NCBI GenBank assembly: GCA_963556495.2
Contig: OY747713.1
Coordinates: forward strand, 28,668,961 to 28,732,960
Source of the DNA: Valencia hispanica
Taxonomy: Eukaryota > Chordata > Actinopteri > Cyprinodontiformes > Valenciidae
Length of the DNA: 64,000 nucleotides
Direction: 5' to 3'
In this document: piece after piece, positions 10,701 through 22,799 of the stretch
Numbering within the stretch: position 1 is the stretch's first letter
Layout: every line of letters starts with the position of its first letter
Position numbers and translations under genes: made by a program
Notes under the pieces: generated by a model
The model's input: only the letters and a program-made list of their open reading frames with translations
The model's database searches: none
Told to the model about the DNA's origin: nothing

Positions 10701-11977
10701 CAAAAAGCCCTCCAAACTCCCTGATTTTTAGTTAAGACAATTCAATTGTATACTGAATTATTAGAATTTGACAAAACATTTTTCTTTAGATTTAATAATT
10801 TTTGAGTGCACTACATTCTAATTTGAACAACTATGTTTACTGCTCGAGTTAGGTATCCAATATTTATACCACTATGCTTCGACTGTTTTTGACAATTACA
10901 ATTAAAAGTGCCAAAAAAGAACAACATGGCTGTCTGATGCAGTCTTTTTGATAAAATACTTTATTTTTTGTGCAAACATCCTTAAATTTTGCAATGTTTG
11001 CAATGCTGACTACAGTAACTCTGTTTTTGAGCTGGGTAGGCTCCAAAAGAGTGCCCTCTAGCTATACATCTGATCCCTCTACAAAGGATCCAGCTTGCTG
11101 CAGGCATGGGCACTCCACCCTTTATGTGCAAACTGAGACAAAAGGTCGCAGACTCCATGCAAGTTGGCTAAGAGCTACAGCTGCTTTGATCATGACACCT
11201 TATAACATCTTCACACACATTACACATATGATGATTATGTGTTTGCATAACACACAAAAACACACACGCACGCACACACCGTTTGGCTCTTGCATGACAG
11301 GACAAATGTTTCAACCTGTTATTATATTTCAGATTCTACATGAGCAAGAGTTATTACCTGTACCACAAGATTAGAGGTCTGAACAGTTTCATGGTTTTAC
11401 TTAAAATACAAAGTTATTTTCTCTCCTCATCATGTCCTAAAATTACATCAAATTTTTTTTTTAAAGCCAAAATGAAGAAACAGTTTTTATTAAAAAAAAT
11501 ACCAAATACACCCCATCATTTAATAGGCTGTAAATGTATCACTGATAAAATTTATAACTTGCATATGATGATATACATATCTTTATATTTTGACCCTCTC
11601 TTCATTTTATGCTTATTGAAGAACATTTATGTTTAACCCCTTGATTATTTTTGTTTTTAACTGCATTTTAAGATTTGCTGCTGCATTTGAGATCACTGTC
11701 CTTTTCAGGACCTGTTTTCTGCAGCTTCAGATGGCCTCACAATTATGAAAACCTCTTTATTTACTCACAGACCCCAAGGTACAATAAGCCCAAATTATTC
11801 GCCCTCCACCACAGTGCCAGACAGTATGTATTAGATGTGATTGCTGAAATTACATGCTAGGTTTTAAAAAAACATGGTGAGATATTTTACAACTGTTGAA
11901 AGGAAATACTTTCAGGAAATGCTATGGTTCATCCAGATGCTACTTTGCAGGTAATGCTTGTTTTATTTCATGAAAAC

Positions 11978-12185
11978 TACTTCAAACAAATCACATTTCT
12001 TAACGCTTTTTTGTAATTGTGTCATAAAGATTAACAGCCAACATACTATCCGAATTCTTGAAAGTCTGAGATGCAGCTCTGCTTTGGAGGTTTCTCTGAG
12101 GATTACATGGCCTGACCTCAGGGTCAGCTTGCTTGTACATCCAGTCCTGGGATCCTTGGGAATTATCTCCAATGTTTTGCACTCA
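11978..12185 (-). mobile_element. Tc1-like transposase remnant
   Basis: The minus strand reads RTGCTSKLTLRSGHVILRE (a version of the Tc1 linker and second helix-turn-helix, normally RPxKLTPRS.RVILRE). It continues through a segment matching 'gttcatgacagtacaattagaaaaag' of fish Tc1 elements. Stops and frameshifts follow; no ends were found. Confidence 0.6.
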
Positions 12186-12189
12186 GGAA

Positions 12190-13300
12190 TGATCTTTCAA
12201 CATAGAATGGTGATCGCTAAATTCTTAGGGAACCTCTCTTGTTTGGGAATAACTCTTTCCATATTAAAGACATCAGGAGCAAACTTAGAGAAGCAACGGT
12301 TACCTCTTTGTGGTCATTGCTGATGTCTTTCCTCCATGTCGGCACACACCTGAAATTGTCCAGGGCTCCTAACTGCTGATGCTACTACCGACATAGAGCT
12401 GCTCACACCTTATGACCAGTCAATTGAGTTCCTTAGACGACAATCACTCTGGTGCTACTTTGCTCCTAATCCTGAAGGAATACTTGTTACACACACTGCA
12501 GCTGAATTTAGCTAAATATATATTGACTGAACAAAAGATCCAAAACAATACCAGTAACACACATCATTCTTTCCCTCTGCTGAGGCAATTGACTCAGACA
12601 GCATGGTCCTGCTTTTGTAAAGGTCCTAATTTGACAGATTATAGACTGCAAGTTTAAGGTTTGAACTTTTCAACATTTGAAAATGCACAGTAATTACATA
12701 TGTTGAGTTTTAAATGTCTAAATAGATGGACTTCTCAGACCACTTAAAGGTTAAAGACATTTTAACAACTTGCTGCCAGTTTTATTAAAACAAATACCAG
12801 AAGAATATTGTGATAACGGTTTCAGTCCACATAACCCCTCCCTACTTTCAAAGTTTAGGACTTGACACATGGTAGGGATATTTACAATTAAAAACACTGC
12901 TGTTGCTGCTAGCAATGCCAACTGTGCAAAAGGTATTAATTGCCAAGGGAAGTTGTTAAAAACTATTTCGAAAGTATCACAATTAAACATTAACATTTAT
13001 TGGATAAAACAGTTAACTGATTTTTAGTATATGCAGTTTTTGCATTGTTGGTTAAAAGCATCAATTAATAGAAAGGCTTTTAGAAGATTAAAAATTGCAT
13101 AAATATTTCACACATCCTATTGTTTTGAGTTTTCATGTAATTTCCCTTTATCATTCCCACTAAAAACACAATAGTGTGAAGATTACATAAATCAAAATCT
13201 AATTAATCATGATTAAAGATAATATTAAAAATGTTATAACAAATGTTATATAACTATTTTTAATTTCCAATGTTATATTCTATGTTTTTCTTTATCACCA
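12190..13300. other. no gene recognised
   Basis: AT-rich. The part from 12190 to 12420 is more GC-rich and may continue the neighbouring transposon fossil, but I could not align it. Confidence 0.4.
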
Positions 13301-13304
13301 AATC

Positions 13305-13375
13305 ATGTAAAGCACCTTGAATTACCCTGTTGTTGAAAGTGTGCTATACAAATAAAATTGCCTTGCCATGTCTAT
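13305..13375 (+). repeat. retroposon 3' tail (…CTATACAAATAAA…TTGCCTTGCC)
   Basis: The words 'gtaaagcaccttgaatt', 'gtgctatacaaataaaattgccttgcc' are the complement of the left edge of the repeat at 51350. This is a short tail-only copy of the same family. Confidence 0.5.
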
Positions 13376-13379
13376 ATTA

Positions 13380-16300
13380 CTTTGCCAGTTGTGGGAAAAA
13401 CATTTGCTTTCGTTGTATAAACAAACACAGTAAGTTGATGTTACACATTTACAGTTTTTCTGACTTGCTAAAACGCTAAACTCCAATCTCTGAACCAAAT
13501 TCTCAGCGACCTAAACCAATTTTTTGAATCAAAAGCTATATTGGCCGAAACTTTAACACTGTTCAGGTACTTAAGACACAATTTGCAAAACCCATCCACT
13601 CTGTAAACACAGGCAGCAAAATGTGCAGCCAACTAAATAAAACTGTCATCTTTTTAGACACAGCAACTCAAAATTAAATACACATGTATCTGGTGATGTG
13701 ATTAGATCAATTGGGCAGGATAAAAGTCAGTCCAGAGATCACAGGTGGCACGTATGCATCTATAATGGATAGACTTGTACAGAGAGGAAGAGGAATCAGT
13801 GTGAGAGGTGAATGAGGAGGAAGGGGACAAGGAGGACCAAGAACAGTCATTACTGATTAGATTCAGCCAGCTATAGTACACTATTGTGAATCTGAAAATT
13901 ACAATAATGTGCTTTTCATTCTGGTGTTTGTTTTTGTTATCTACATTCAGCACTGCATATTTCTCTAATCACATTAGTTTTTTGTTGTTAAATACATTTG
14001 AAAAATTTCCTGTTAACTATATGCCCTGGATGATGCGTCTTCAATTATTTGATGTAGCATCTAACGAATGTTCTGTGGTGAATATATTTTACTTGCTGCG
14101 TGTATGAGGGGAACACAGTGTTTGGTTTTGAACACATTGCAAATATTTTGGAGGTGAAAGTTTGATTTTGACAGAATTTCCTTTTTACTTTTTTTTTTTA
14201 AAGAATAAGCCTCTGGTTGGGAAACACTTATGTAATAATATAAATGGAAAAGCAGAGCAGAGATCCAAGAGTCAAATTATAGCTGCTTGAAAGAATAAAG
14301 TAAATTAGTTGACATTTAAATATATCAGGTACTGTCTTCCCAACATTGTTCAAAGCTGTAGTTCTTTTCCCCACAAATGTCTTGAATAACAAGATTGGGG
14401 AGAAAAAAAGATCACTCAAAATGGATATTAATAAAGACACAACACAAAGTGAAAAGGGTAAAGTCTGGGGTCATACTTTAGGAACATGGCATTCAACCGA
14501 AAGAGGAAGTGCAATCCTCTATGAGACAAAAAAACATACGACTCCCAGCAAATCCAAAAAAACGGGCTAAATCATTTCCTTCCAAATAACACTGTACTGG
14601 ATGAGTTAAATTTTTTAAAGCTTGGAGGTTAAACTAACAAGGATTACATCATCTCCATGACTCTTCCTGAGTGTCTTTGTGTCAGAAACCAGACTTAATT
14701 CTCACAACACCGCAACAGCCAGGATATCCTGTCAAACGACCGTGCCAGCAGCATGTAACAGCTCCGACACGCAGTCAGTCGACCTCTTGCAAAAGTCTCA
14801 CCCGAGGTTACATAAAACAGCTTTAGCTCTCCCAGTGAGCACGCAGCAGGTTGAATCAACTGTATTCCTCCAACAGATCTGCACATAAGGCGAAACAGAG
14901 ACAGAACAAGCTGCTGAACAAGGTACAAGCAAACCCTGAGCGCGGTGATGTGATCAGGGAAAGCAAGTAGACTGAGGTAAACAAGTGAGTCAGAATCAAT
15001 TAGAGGTCCTTGGATGACGTTCTGCAAAACCCAGTTAATCACAACAATGGAAGCTATAAAAAAAATAAGAGGTAGGAAAAAAAGATACATGCCAAAAGTA
15101 AAAAAAAAATGCAATGCAAAAATCAGGCCCACAGCAAAACATGCAATCCATAAATAGCATTTGTGGGGATCCTCATATTGCCTAGTAATTACTTTCCAAT
15201 AAGCATGCCGTTTCTCTTACAAACCTCATTCAGTGTATTTCAATCCTTCAAATCATGATACCGCAAAGCTCAAACTTCTAAAATCTCATGTCTCTAACAT
15301 AAAATGCTTCCACACTCGAAATATAGAAAACTCCCATATCGGCTGAATCAACAGGCCTATCAAGTGGACTTATAGACTATAACAACTCCAGAATATGCAT
15401 CTAAATGTAACATTGGTGTCCAACGATAAAACACTGCTAAAGAAAGTAGATCAAACTGAACCACCACACCCTGAGGCCTACTGCATCCTGTGTCGTGTGA
15501 AGAAAACACACAGCAAAGATGTGAAAACTCACCCCGAAAAAATGTTGACAACCAACAGGACAGTCTTCTTTAAAATTAAACCTATTCTGAGGATGCGACC
15601 CCTTTGCGACAGAAAACAGAGAAATGCTGCTTTCTCTAAGCAACTTCAGACTGACAAAGAGCTTTCAGCATCATAAGCCAAAGCCGAGAGCTCCACAAAG
15701 TTTTGTGCAGTGCTTCGGTTAGAGGAAAAGAGCAACTAAGAGGGTTCTGAGACACACAGAAGGAGGAAATAGGCGTTTTGTCGTAAAAGAGGAAACAGGT
15801 TTGTTGGTGAAAACGCGGCAAAGTTTAAAAAAGTGTCTTAAGACGCTGACAGAGTCAAAGTTTTTATTCATATATGATGAAAAAAGTCCCCCCAAAATAA
15901 AAGAAAAAAGTATCATCCATAGAAATTAAAATCGTTCTGAAATGTAACGTGAATGCAAGTATTTTGAGCAAAACATGCCGTTCTATTAAGGATTTAATTC
16001 ATGCGTTCAGTGGACACAGCTCAATTCCAGTGTCTGAGCAATCTAAAACATTCTGATTCAGATACTTTTATCCCGTCACAATTATCACTTTTACTCAAAG
16101 TCAAAACCGGCAGCCCTTTCACACTCACCGGTCAGCTATTCTTTTATGAAAAAGATGCAGAAAAAAACAGATGTTCACTCCACCCAGGATGAGGTCAGCT
16201 TTGGTTGCTGCAAGCCCTAAAAATGCAAACATTGAAGATATTTGCTTCCAACTTACATTCTGGGAGAGAATCTTTTTTTTTCTTCCACTACAGCAACACC

Positions 16301-16600
16301 AGTAAAAACAAACAAGCCAGAGGAAGAAAATTATATCCCCAGTAAGGTTTGGAGCCAACTGAATGAGAAAGCAAACAGAGTGTAATGAGCATGAAGCTGT
16401 ACTGCAGTCAGTAATTTAGGCAAAAGCAAACTTAAATATTATTATGACTTTAGGAAATAAACTCCTTGGTAAATAGTAGAATAAAGTATTCTTACCTGTC
16501 ATCCACATAGAAACGGCAACAAAAGAGAATTTATCAAAAATGTGTGATGACATCACACCCATTTTATTGCATCTCCCCAATGTTATTTTGCCATTCAAAC
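13380..16600. other. no gene proven; GC-richer patch near 14.64-14.98 kb
   Basis: Most of this interval is unremarkable. The patch at 14640-14980 is richer in CpG than its surroundings. On the minus strand it contains a donor-like CTCGG|GTGAGA near 14803, so an alternative first exon is conceivable. No homology supports it. Confidence 0.3.
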
Positions 16601-16605
16601 ATACA

Positions 16606-17882
16606 CTAGAAACTAGGGATGGGCATTCGATTAAACTGTTTTCATCGATCATCGGGTGAATTAACGATCGATTTTCGATTAATCATTGATATTTTTATAT
16701 TAAAATTCAGTGTTCATAGGCTATATTAAAATGCAGTGAGAGTAGAAAAATAGCGTGTTTTCTCATTGAGATCTTTATTACAAGAGGGACACCTCTTGTG
16801 GCGGTTAAACGGTATTAATTCACGGTAGTCGCACAAAGAAAATATGCGCTATAAGCAGCGGAGCCGACAGCTAAAAGACGGTACTCATTAACACAACTGA
16901 TGCTCATATTCTTTTCTTCTCCAAAAAAGTAAAAAAACATAAAAATAAAAAAGTCCTGTTAAACAATAACTTAATAAAAAAAATATAATACTTATAGGTC
17001 TGATAGTTTTGTGTTATATTTGGCAAAAAGGGTCGAGAAAGACGATGACAGAGATCAGCGTACCTAACAATGAATTAGGCTCATTAACAGAGTAAAAAAA
17101 GACCCAAAAACCGTAACTTTTGTACAACTTTAGCATCAGTCTACTGATTTTTGTTGAGAAAGATGGGAATGTTAACATGCGCTGGGGTCAGAAGCGAAAG
17201 CAGCCTGGTGGGCAGACTGACGGTCCGGGCAGCTTTCGCGTCTGACCTGCAGCGCTGAGATCACCTGCTGTGAGGGGACAGACGTCGCTGTGATACACAT
17301 ACCTCCGTGCTAACTTGGCAAGACTCTGGAATCTTGTTTAATTCATTTTCCACCAGTCTGTAGGGGTGCAATCCAGGGGTGGCGGAGCCTCCCTCAGAAA
17401 GTAATCGGTGAGTACGTTTCTCTGCTCATTGTGCATCTCGGCTCCTCCGTGCTAACACCGACTGGTTGCTAGGTTGAGACCAAGACCAGGATGCTACGCT
17501 TCTAACCAGGGTGGGAAGTGCGTTCAAGTTCTTATAGACAGCTTCGCAGTGCAGTGAACCGAGACTTGTTTTTGTTAGTTTTTTTAGTCAAAGTGGTCCC
17601 ACGCCACAGTTTGCTGCTACCTCTTCATGACAATGCTACTTTTGAAATACACAGAAACTCGCAAGAAACTGAGTCGGCCTGTGGGTTTTATTTTCAGTCA
17701 TCGCCCTCGTGTGGTGAAGTGTTTAATTACTGCCACATACCAAAATTAAATGCATTCCTTCAAAACCCACACTACACAACGGAACATACGTTAATTAATC
17801 GGTTAAAAAAAATGTCATCGATGAAATTCTTAATGATCTAATAATTGATCGTCGATTAATTATGCCCATCCCTACTAGAAAC
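16606..17882. mobile_element. non-autonomous hAT element with perfect 8-bp target duplication
   Basis: The element spans 16614-17874 and is flanked on both sides by CTAGAAAC (16606-16613 and 17875-17882), a perfect 8-bp duplication as made by hAT transposases. Its ends are inverted: TAGGGATGGGCATTCG on the left and the complement of TAGGGATGGGCATAAT on the right. Subterminal ATCGAT-rich sequence occurs at both ends. No transposase frame remains. A short word, cctccgtgctaac, occurs twice inside (about 17303 and 17445). Confidence 0.85.
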
Positions 17883-17889
17883 CTCAACA

Positions 17890-18580
17890 ACAATGGCACC
17901 ATTTTCATTGTAGCGAGCCGCTCCAAAAGGTTTTATTTCACAGTCCCTGTGAAATGTCTGCCAATCTGGTCTTCAGCTCTAAAGGCCAGAAGCTCCCAGA
18001 CCTCTGCATTACTCCAGCTTGCCATTTCAGCTGATACAGTTTATGAATGCTAAACGAACTCCATATCTTTACTTGCATACTGTTGATGGCCAGGGCTCAG
18101 CGCACATTCCACACATCATCATGACATCACCCTCTGTTGCGGCAAGGCGTGATCTTCATTCATAAGTCCATCGTTGTGGCAATATTACCATCAAGCATTC
18201 CGGCATGAAAGCAGCAATATCCATGCCTAGCCATCTCGCCACAGCATATTCAAATGACACACAGTGCCAGCAATATTGCCCTGATATGGCGCTGCAGAGT
18301 GTCTTTTGAAAACGCCTACTGATTACTGGTAACTGTACATTTAACTTTTTATTCAACCTCCACCCACAACTCATTGAATTGTTGTCTGAGCCTGTGAATT
18401 CAACCCAATAGACCACTGGATCATCAACCTTAAAAGCTTTCCAATGACATTATGGCCTTAAAGCAGAGCCCCTCTTTAAGATGTTGACTACTAAATTCAT
18501 CCACTTCCCACTAACTTACTTACATAGTGCTTTTATAGACTTAATGACAACTGAATTTAAAGATACAAGTCACCATCACT
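17890..18580. other. no gene recognised
   Basis: Contains only chance frames; no repeat family recognised. Confidence 0.4.
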
Positions 18581-18589
18581 CACTCAATA

Positions 18590-19196
18590 CATTCACACAC
18601 ACAAAAAATCTAAAATCGAGCTATGGCAATAATAGAGCTAATACAATAACCAGAATGGTAGTCTTTATCCCAGTTTACATGTCACTCAGAAAATCAAATT
18701 ATTTTATGAAGTGCATCAACTCCACGACGGTAGGTGGCGACATGCGCCCTTTCACAATGCAATTTTTCCGGCTGGCCTAGAGCGCCACACAAATAGTAAA
18801 CAAATGCTAGCAGCAATGAAGCAGATGTACTAACAGCAGGATCTGCACACTGAGCGAAGAAATGGACTAAAACACTGCAGCACAGTACATTGTGTAAGTA
18901 CTGTACTGTTTGATTGGGTTACACTTTTTGTTTCCTGCACCTGTATTATTTCCGCTTCTGCAGTCTCGCCACTTCTGGAAGGAGCAGTGGCAATGCTAGG
19001 AATAGCTTGATTTAGCTGGGATGTCGTTTACATGCAGAGATTCGGCTTTCTAACCACACTATCTGGGTGTGTTAGCTCGATTAGGAGTAGGGCAGTTCAG
19101 CTCGACTTCAGATGGATTAAGGTGTATACATGCATTTCAAAAGACCGACTTCGGTCAGACAAAGGCAATAATTTGGTTTTCTCTTACTGTATGTAA
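18590..19196. mobile_element. non-autonomous DNA element, copy B
   Basis: It aligns along its length with 48482-49078: shared words include 'ttatccca(g/t)tttacatgtc', 'gacatgcgccctttcac', 'tttttccggctggcctaga' and 'gtaagtactgtactgttt'. The right edge, 'acatgcatttcaaaag...ggcaataatttg', is also shared. Ends are degenerate in this copy. It may descend from a Harbinger-type element, since a short frame with a donor-like GTAAGT is kept in both copies. Confidence 0.55.
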
Positions 19197-19199
19197 ATC

Positions 19200-20540
19200 C
19201 CCTGACTGACACACACAGGAACACACACACACACGCACAAACATTTATAGGCTCATGCAGACTGGTAAGCAAGATGGTGTTAATTGCCAATTTGAAGTTA
19301 CTGTGGGGGTATGGAAGCAAACTCACAACCTCTCAATAGAAGAAAGCAGCAGTCACTTCACACCTCCCTTTGATGGCTCAAGGACATACGAGCCAACCCC
19401 CCCATGTCCCTTAAGTTCCTCACATCGATGGTGTCTCAAGACTGACTTGAAAGTGCCACAAAACACAAACTGTCTCATTGTGTCTGAGCTTTAAAGCAAG
19501 CTACTCAGCCTCGTAGGTGTGCTGTGTGTCATAGCTTTGTTCATAGTAGCTCATTATTTCACTGTGTAAAATAGTGTCACAGCACAAGGGCGATTCATTA
19601 GTCATCGGAGACTCAGACTTTAATGGCGCCGTGTTTGTTTGCCACCGTTTACTACAGGAAACTGAGTCAGGATTTAGTTTTTTTGTTGACTTAGTCCTCA
19701 CCATTGTCCATAAAGGTAGAAAAATTACCTGAATTGTCCTTATGGGATTGCTGGTCATTTTGTGTCTATTATTTAGTGTTTGTGCAGTTTTGTTTGTTTC
19801 ATACCCAAGTTTTTCATAGGAAATGAAGCAGATTATTTGTTATTTCCTCTAATTTACTCAAGGGCTACAGTAAATAAAAAAAGAAAGAAAATGACACCCT
19901 AATATTATCTACCAGCAGGAGGTAACTGTCAATTCCTCAAAATGTCTTTAAAAAAATACCTTAGCTATGGCTTTAGACTGCCTTACAGATAATATATTAT
20001 AACAGTATTATAACACTAATCCTGTTCATATTAATTAATTAGAAACTATGACTTCAGCAAAATTACAGTGAAAGCCACAGAAACACCAAGTAAATGATTT
20101 TTGGAACATTTTGAGCCTAACATACAGCAAAACAAGTGAAATATGATACAGAGTACTTTGAAGATTTTTTTAATTGCTACTCATACAACTTAATAAATGG
20201 GAATTTAAGACATACGTTTTGCTCTTTAACATGAACTACAATCAGTCCACAAACTCTCAAAACCAGAAATATGTAGTTAGTGAGCACATATTCAAGAGTC
20301 ATAAAATTAGATCTTGAGAATCCAAAGCATTTTGCATGCTAGCAATGTATTCTTTAAAAAGGAAAGTGTGCATCTTACAGTTCACAGTCCCAGTAAATTC
20401 AATATTTCTGCAGCTGCAAAAAAAACAAAACAAACAAAACAAACAGTAGTTCCCGATGGATGCAATGAGGATTAGCCTTGTTTTCCACTTGAGAAATATT
20501 TTTTCTCATTATGAGAGTATCAGCACTTTAAACAGTTGCA
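19200..20540. other. no gene recognised; CA microsatellite
   Basis: A (CA)n tract lies near 19207-19235. A minus-strand frame at 19501-19758 is Lys/Ser-rich at its start but too short and unlike anything I can name. Confidence 0.4.
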
Positions 20541-20544
20541 TAAT

Positions 20545-20798
20545 GGGGCGACTGTGGCTGGGTGGGTAGAGTAGTTTTCTTGTACTAAGAGGGTATTAGG
20601 TTCAATTTCAGCTTCTGCCGGCCAGATGACGTGTGCACCCTGGGCAAGGCACTTAACCCCAATTTGCCTACAAATCTGCGTATCCGTGCATAAATGTGCG
20701 CGTTTGTGAGTGCAAATGGGTGAATGTGGTTCCAATGTAAGCGGTTTGAGTGGTCAGTAATATTGGAAAAGTGCTACATAAGTTCAGTCCATTTACCA
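20545..20798 (+). repeat. tRNA-derived SINE (acanthomorph type)
   Basis: It begins 'ggggcgactgtggctgggtgggtagag' (tRNA-like 5' end with A box) and has a degenerate B box 'ggttcaatttc' near 20599-20609. It continues with 'gggcaaggcacttaacccc' and ends '...aagtgctacataagttcagtccatttacc'. This is the layout of the abundant SINE of spiny-rayed fishes (AFC-like). It is nearly full length but diverged. Confidence 0.75.
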
Positions 20799-20799
20799 T

Positions 20800-21380
20800 A
20801 ATAATAAACTGTTTATTCTACTTATTTATAACCAGAATACAACCTGGGTAATAACCCAAATAATTATCTGTTAATTTGTTTGTATCACTGAGGAGAAGCT
20901 ATTATCAGCAGTGTTTGTAATGTTGGTATTTCAGGAATGCACGCTTATGGTTGCACAAAGCCCTAAATGGCTCTGGATGACAGTGTCAGCGCAGAGACGA
21001 AAATGTAAAACGCAAATACGTGTCTTAGAAAATTTGTCAAACACAGTTTGATGTCAGTCCTCTTTTTGTGGATTGGGTTTCATAACTCCTATTTCCTTAA
21101 TACGTTTTTTTGTTGTTGGATTTTTTAACATTAAATGAATTGGTACGTTTGCAATATTTGTTTAAATTATAGAGTTACAGGATTATCTATTATTTAAAAA
21201 CATCTAAATGTATTGCACTTAGGAGTTTAACTTTTAATTATCATTTCAGCAACATACAGAAACTGTCTTAAGTTCATATGGTAACTGAGAAAAAAATGAA
21301 AAACAGAAAACACCTTTTTTTAGTTTCTAAATCGCACATTACCTTATATACCTCTCAAACGAAAGTGACCATGTATACTA
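20800..21380. other. no gene recognised
   Basis: AT-rich, with homopolymer stretches only. Confidence 0.4.
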
Positions 21381-21384
21381 ACAA

Positions 21385-21800
21385 CACTTCACCCTGAACA
21401 CACCATCCCCATGGTGACACATGGTGGTGGGGCTCCTATTCTTATCCCATCATTCAGCGGAGACCGGCAAGCTGGTAGGAACTGAAGGAAAATGGATAGC
21501 GCTAAATACAGAACAATCCTGGAAGAAGACCTGTTAGTTAAGCTGGAATGAAGGTTCAACTTTCAGCAGGATCACCTTAAGCTAGGATTTGGATCAAGAC
21601 ATATTCATGTGTTAGTATGGCCTAAGTTAAAATTCAGCCCTTAATTTAGAAATCTGTGGACAATTTTAAAATCTGAAAGGAAAAACTGAAGAAAATAGAT
21701 AACTGGAAAACTATTCAATCTCTAGAAGTGCCAAGCAAGCAGAGACTTTCTCCCAAGCGATTTCTGCGACTGTTGCATCAAAAGGAGCACACATAACTTC
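21385..21800 (+). mobile_element. decayed Tc1-like transposase C-terminal half
   Basis: The plus strand matches Tc1-like transposase in order: a 'ggtgacacatggtggtggggct' block (VTHGGG), then KMDSAKYRTILEEDLL near 21490-21535, then a degenerate FNFQQD block near 21560, then VLVWP (about 21612). Stops and frameshifts break it throughout. No terminal repeats. Confidence 0.6.
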
Positions 21801-21989
21801 TCAGAACTTGTATTTGTGAAAATTTTTAGAAACCATGCATAATTTTTTTTACTTAAAATGAGCTGAATGTAAGAAATGTATTTCAATTAATCATAAAATG
21901 GCCCTAATATGTCATTAGACATTAAGAAATCATGTTCATTTCAAATACTTATCACTGACAACAGTAGTACCGCCAGGATATTGTCATTT

Positions 21990-22780
21990 AAAAAGTGAAG
22001 TTGCAGCCCTCATCTGATGTTGATGTCATCTTGTGTTTAGGCTTGAGGCGCCACCCTCCACCTATCTACCAATCATGAAGTCCGTAGTGTTTCGGCATCG
22101 GGGTTGCGAGCTCTGCTCTAATTACTACAGCTGCAGCCATGCTACAAAAGCGTTTCGGATAAAAAATGTCTAACGTTACTACACCTAAAAGACGTCGTTA
22201 TCATTCAGAAATACGTCGGGACAAATTACGAAATAAAACAAGGATTTGTATAGGAGATGCCTTTGCAAGATGGAGACGGCTAAAAACAGAGACAAATTTG
22301 AAGACAGACGCCAACGTTGCTAATTTTTTCCTGGACAGGTAAGATTAATCTATGTTTGGCTAACTTGGACTTAATGGAAATGGATTTTTCAAATATTCAT
22401 GACAGTCTAACAAAGTTATGCATGTTCGTGGAAAGTAACGTTACGTTAGCGCATATGGAGGAGGGTCATCGAATTGAAATGGAATTGTTTGGGAAATAAA
22501 AACGGCGAGTCGTAATTGCTAACATTAGCGATGAATTATCAGAGCCCGTTTCCTTGTCATTATAAATAAACATAATTAACAGAAAAAAAACGAACTGTGT
22601 AGGACTAGTCACTAGCCATTGGAAGCTCCTTGTAGCAGCCTACGTTCCTGCAGCCTATTTGGCAACCTCGAGTCGGGAGGGGATACACCGCTCTACAGTA
22701 TTTTGAAAGTGATTGCAGTACCAGTTTTGGTCACAATCTTACATACGGCTCTTAACTACTATTTGGTCTATTGAACAACA
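21990..22780 (+). mobile_element. DNA-transposon derivative carrying a first exon
   Basis: A GC-richer block surrounds an exon-like frame (22166-22338). Its right flank, 'ctctacagtattttgaaagtgattgcagtacc', is a word I associate with repeated fish sequence. Precise ends and target duplication were not resolved, so the limits are approximate and the superfamily is open. Confidence 0.4.
22166..22338 (+). pseudogene. transposon first exon with intact splice donor
   Basis: An ATG at 22166 opens a 57-codon frame that begins MSNVTTPKRRRYHSEIRRD and has a basic, DNA-binding-like start. It is followed by a WRRLKTE…TDANVANFFLD segment resembling the leader of fish transposon proteins (a 'G-F-WR-L…LKTD-EVA-FLLD' pattern recalled from other fish loci). 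The frame runs without a stop into a strong donor, GACAG|GTAAGA, in phase 2; TAA follows inside the intron. No downstream exon was found. It is either a remnant of a transposase-type gene or a solo exon of a non-autonomous copy; the protein family is not established. Confidence 0.45.
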
Positions 22781-22799
22781 TTCCAAAAAGAAATAGAAA

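Noticed and set aside
14695..15132. 145-residue minus-strand frame with hydrophobic start
   Set aside because: Looks like a chance frame: AT-rich Phe/Leu run, no homology, no upstream signals.
16125..16358. Minus-strand hydrophobic frame as a small membrane protein
   Set aside because: AT-rich Phe/Leu/Cys composition typical of chance frames; no start context or homology.
19501..19758. Minus-strand frame with MVRTKSTKKLNPDSVSCSK as a possible LINE-1 ORF1 start
   Set aside because: Only the Lys/Ser-rich start is suggestive; no coiled coil, RRM or neighbouring ORF2 sequence was found.
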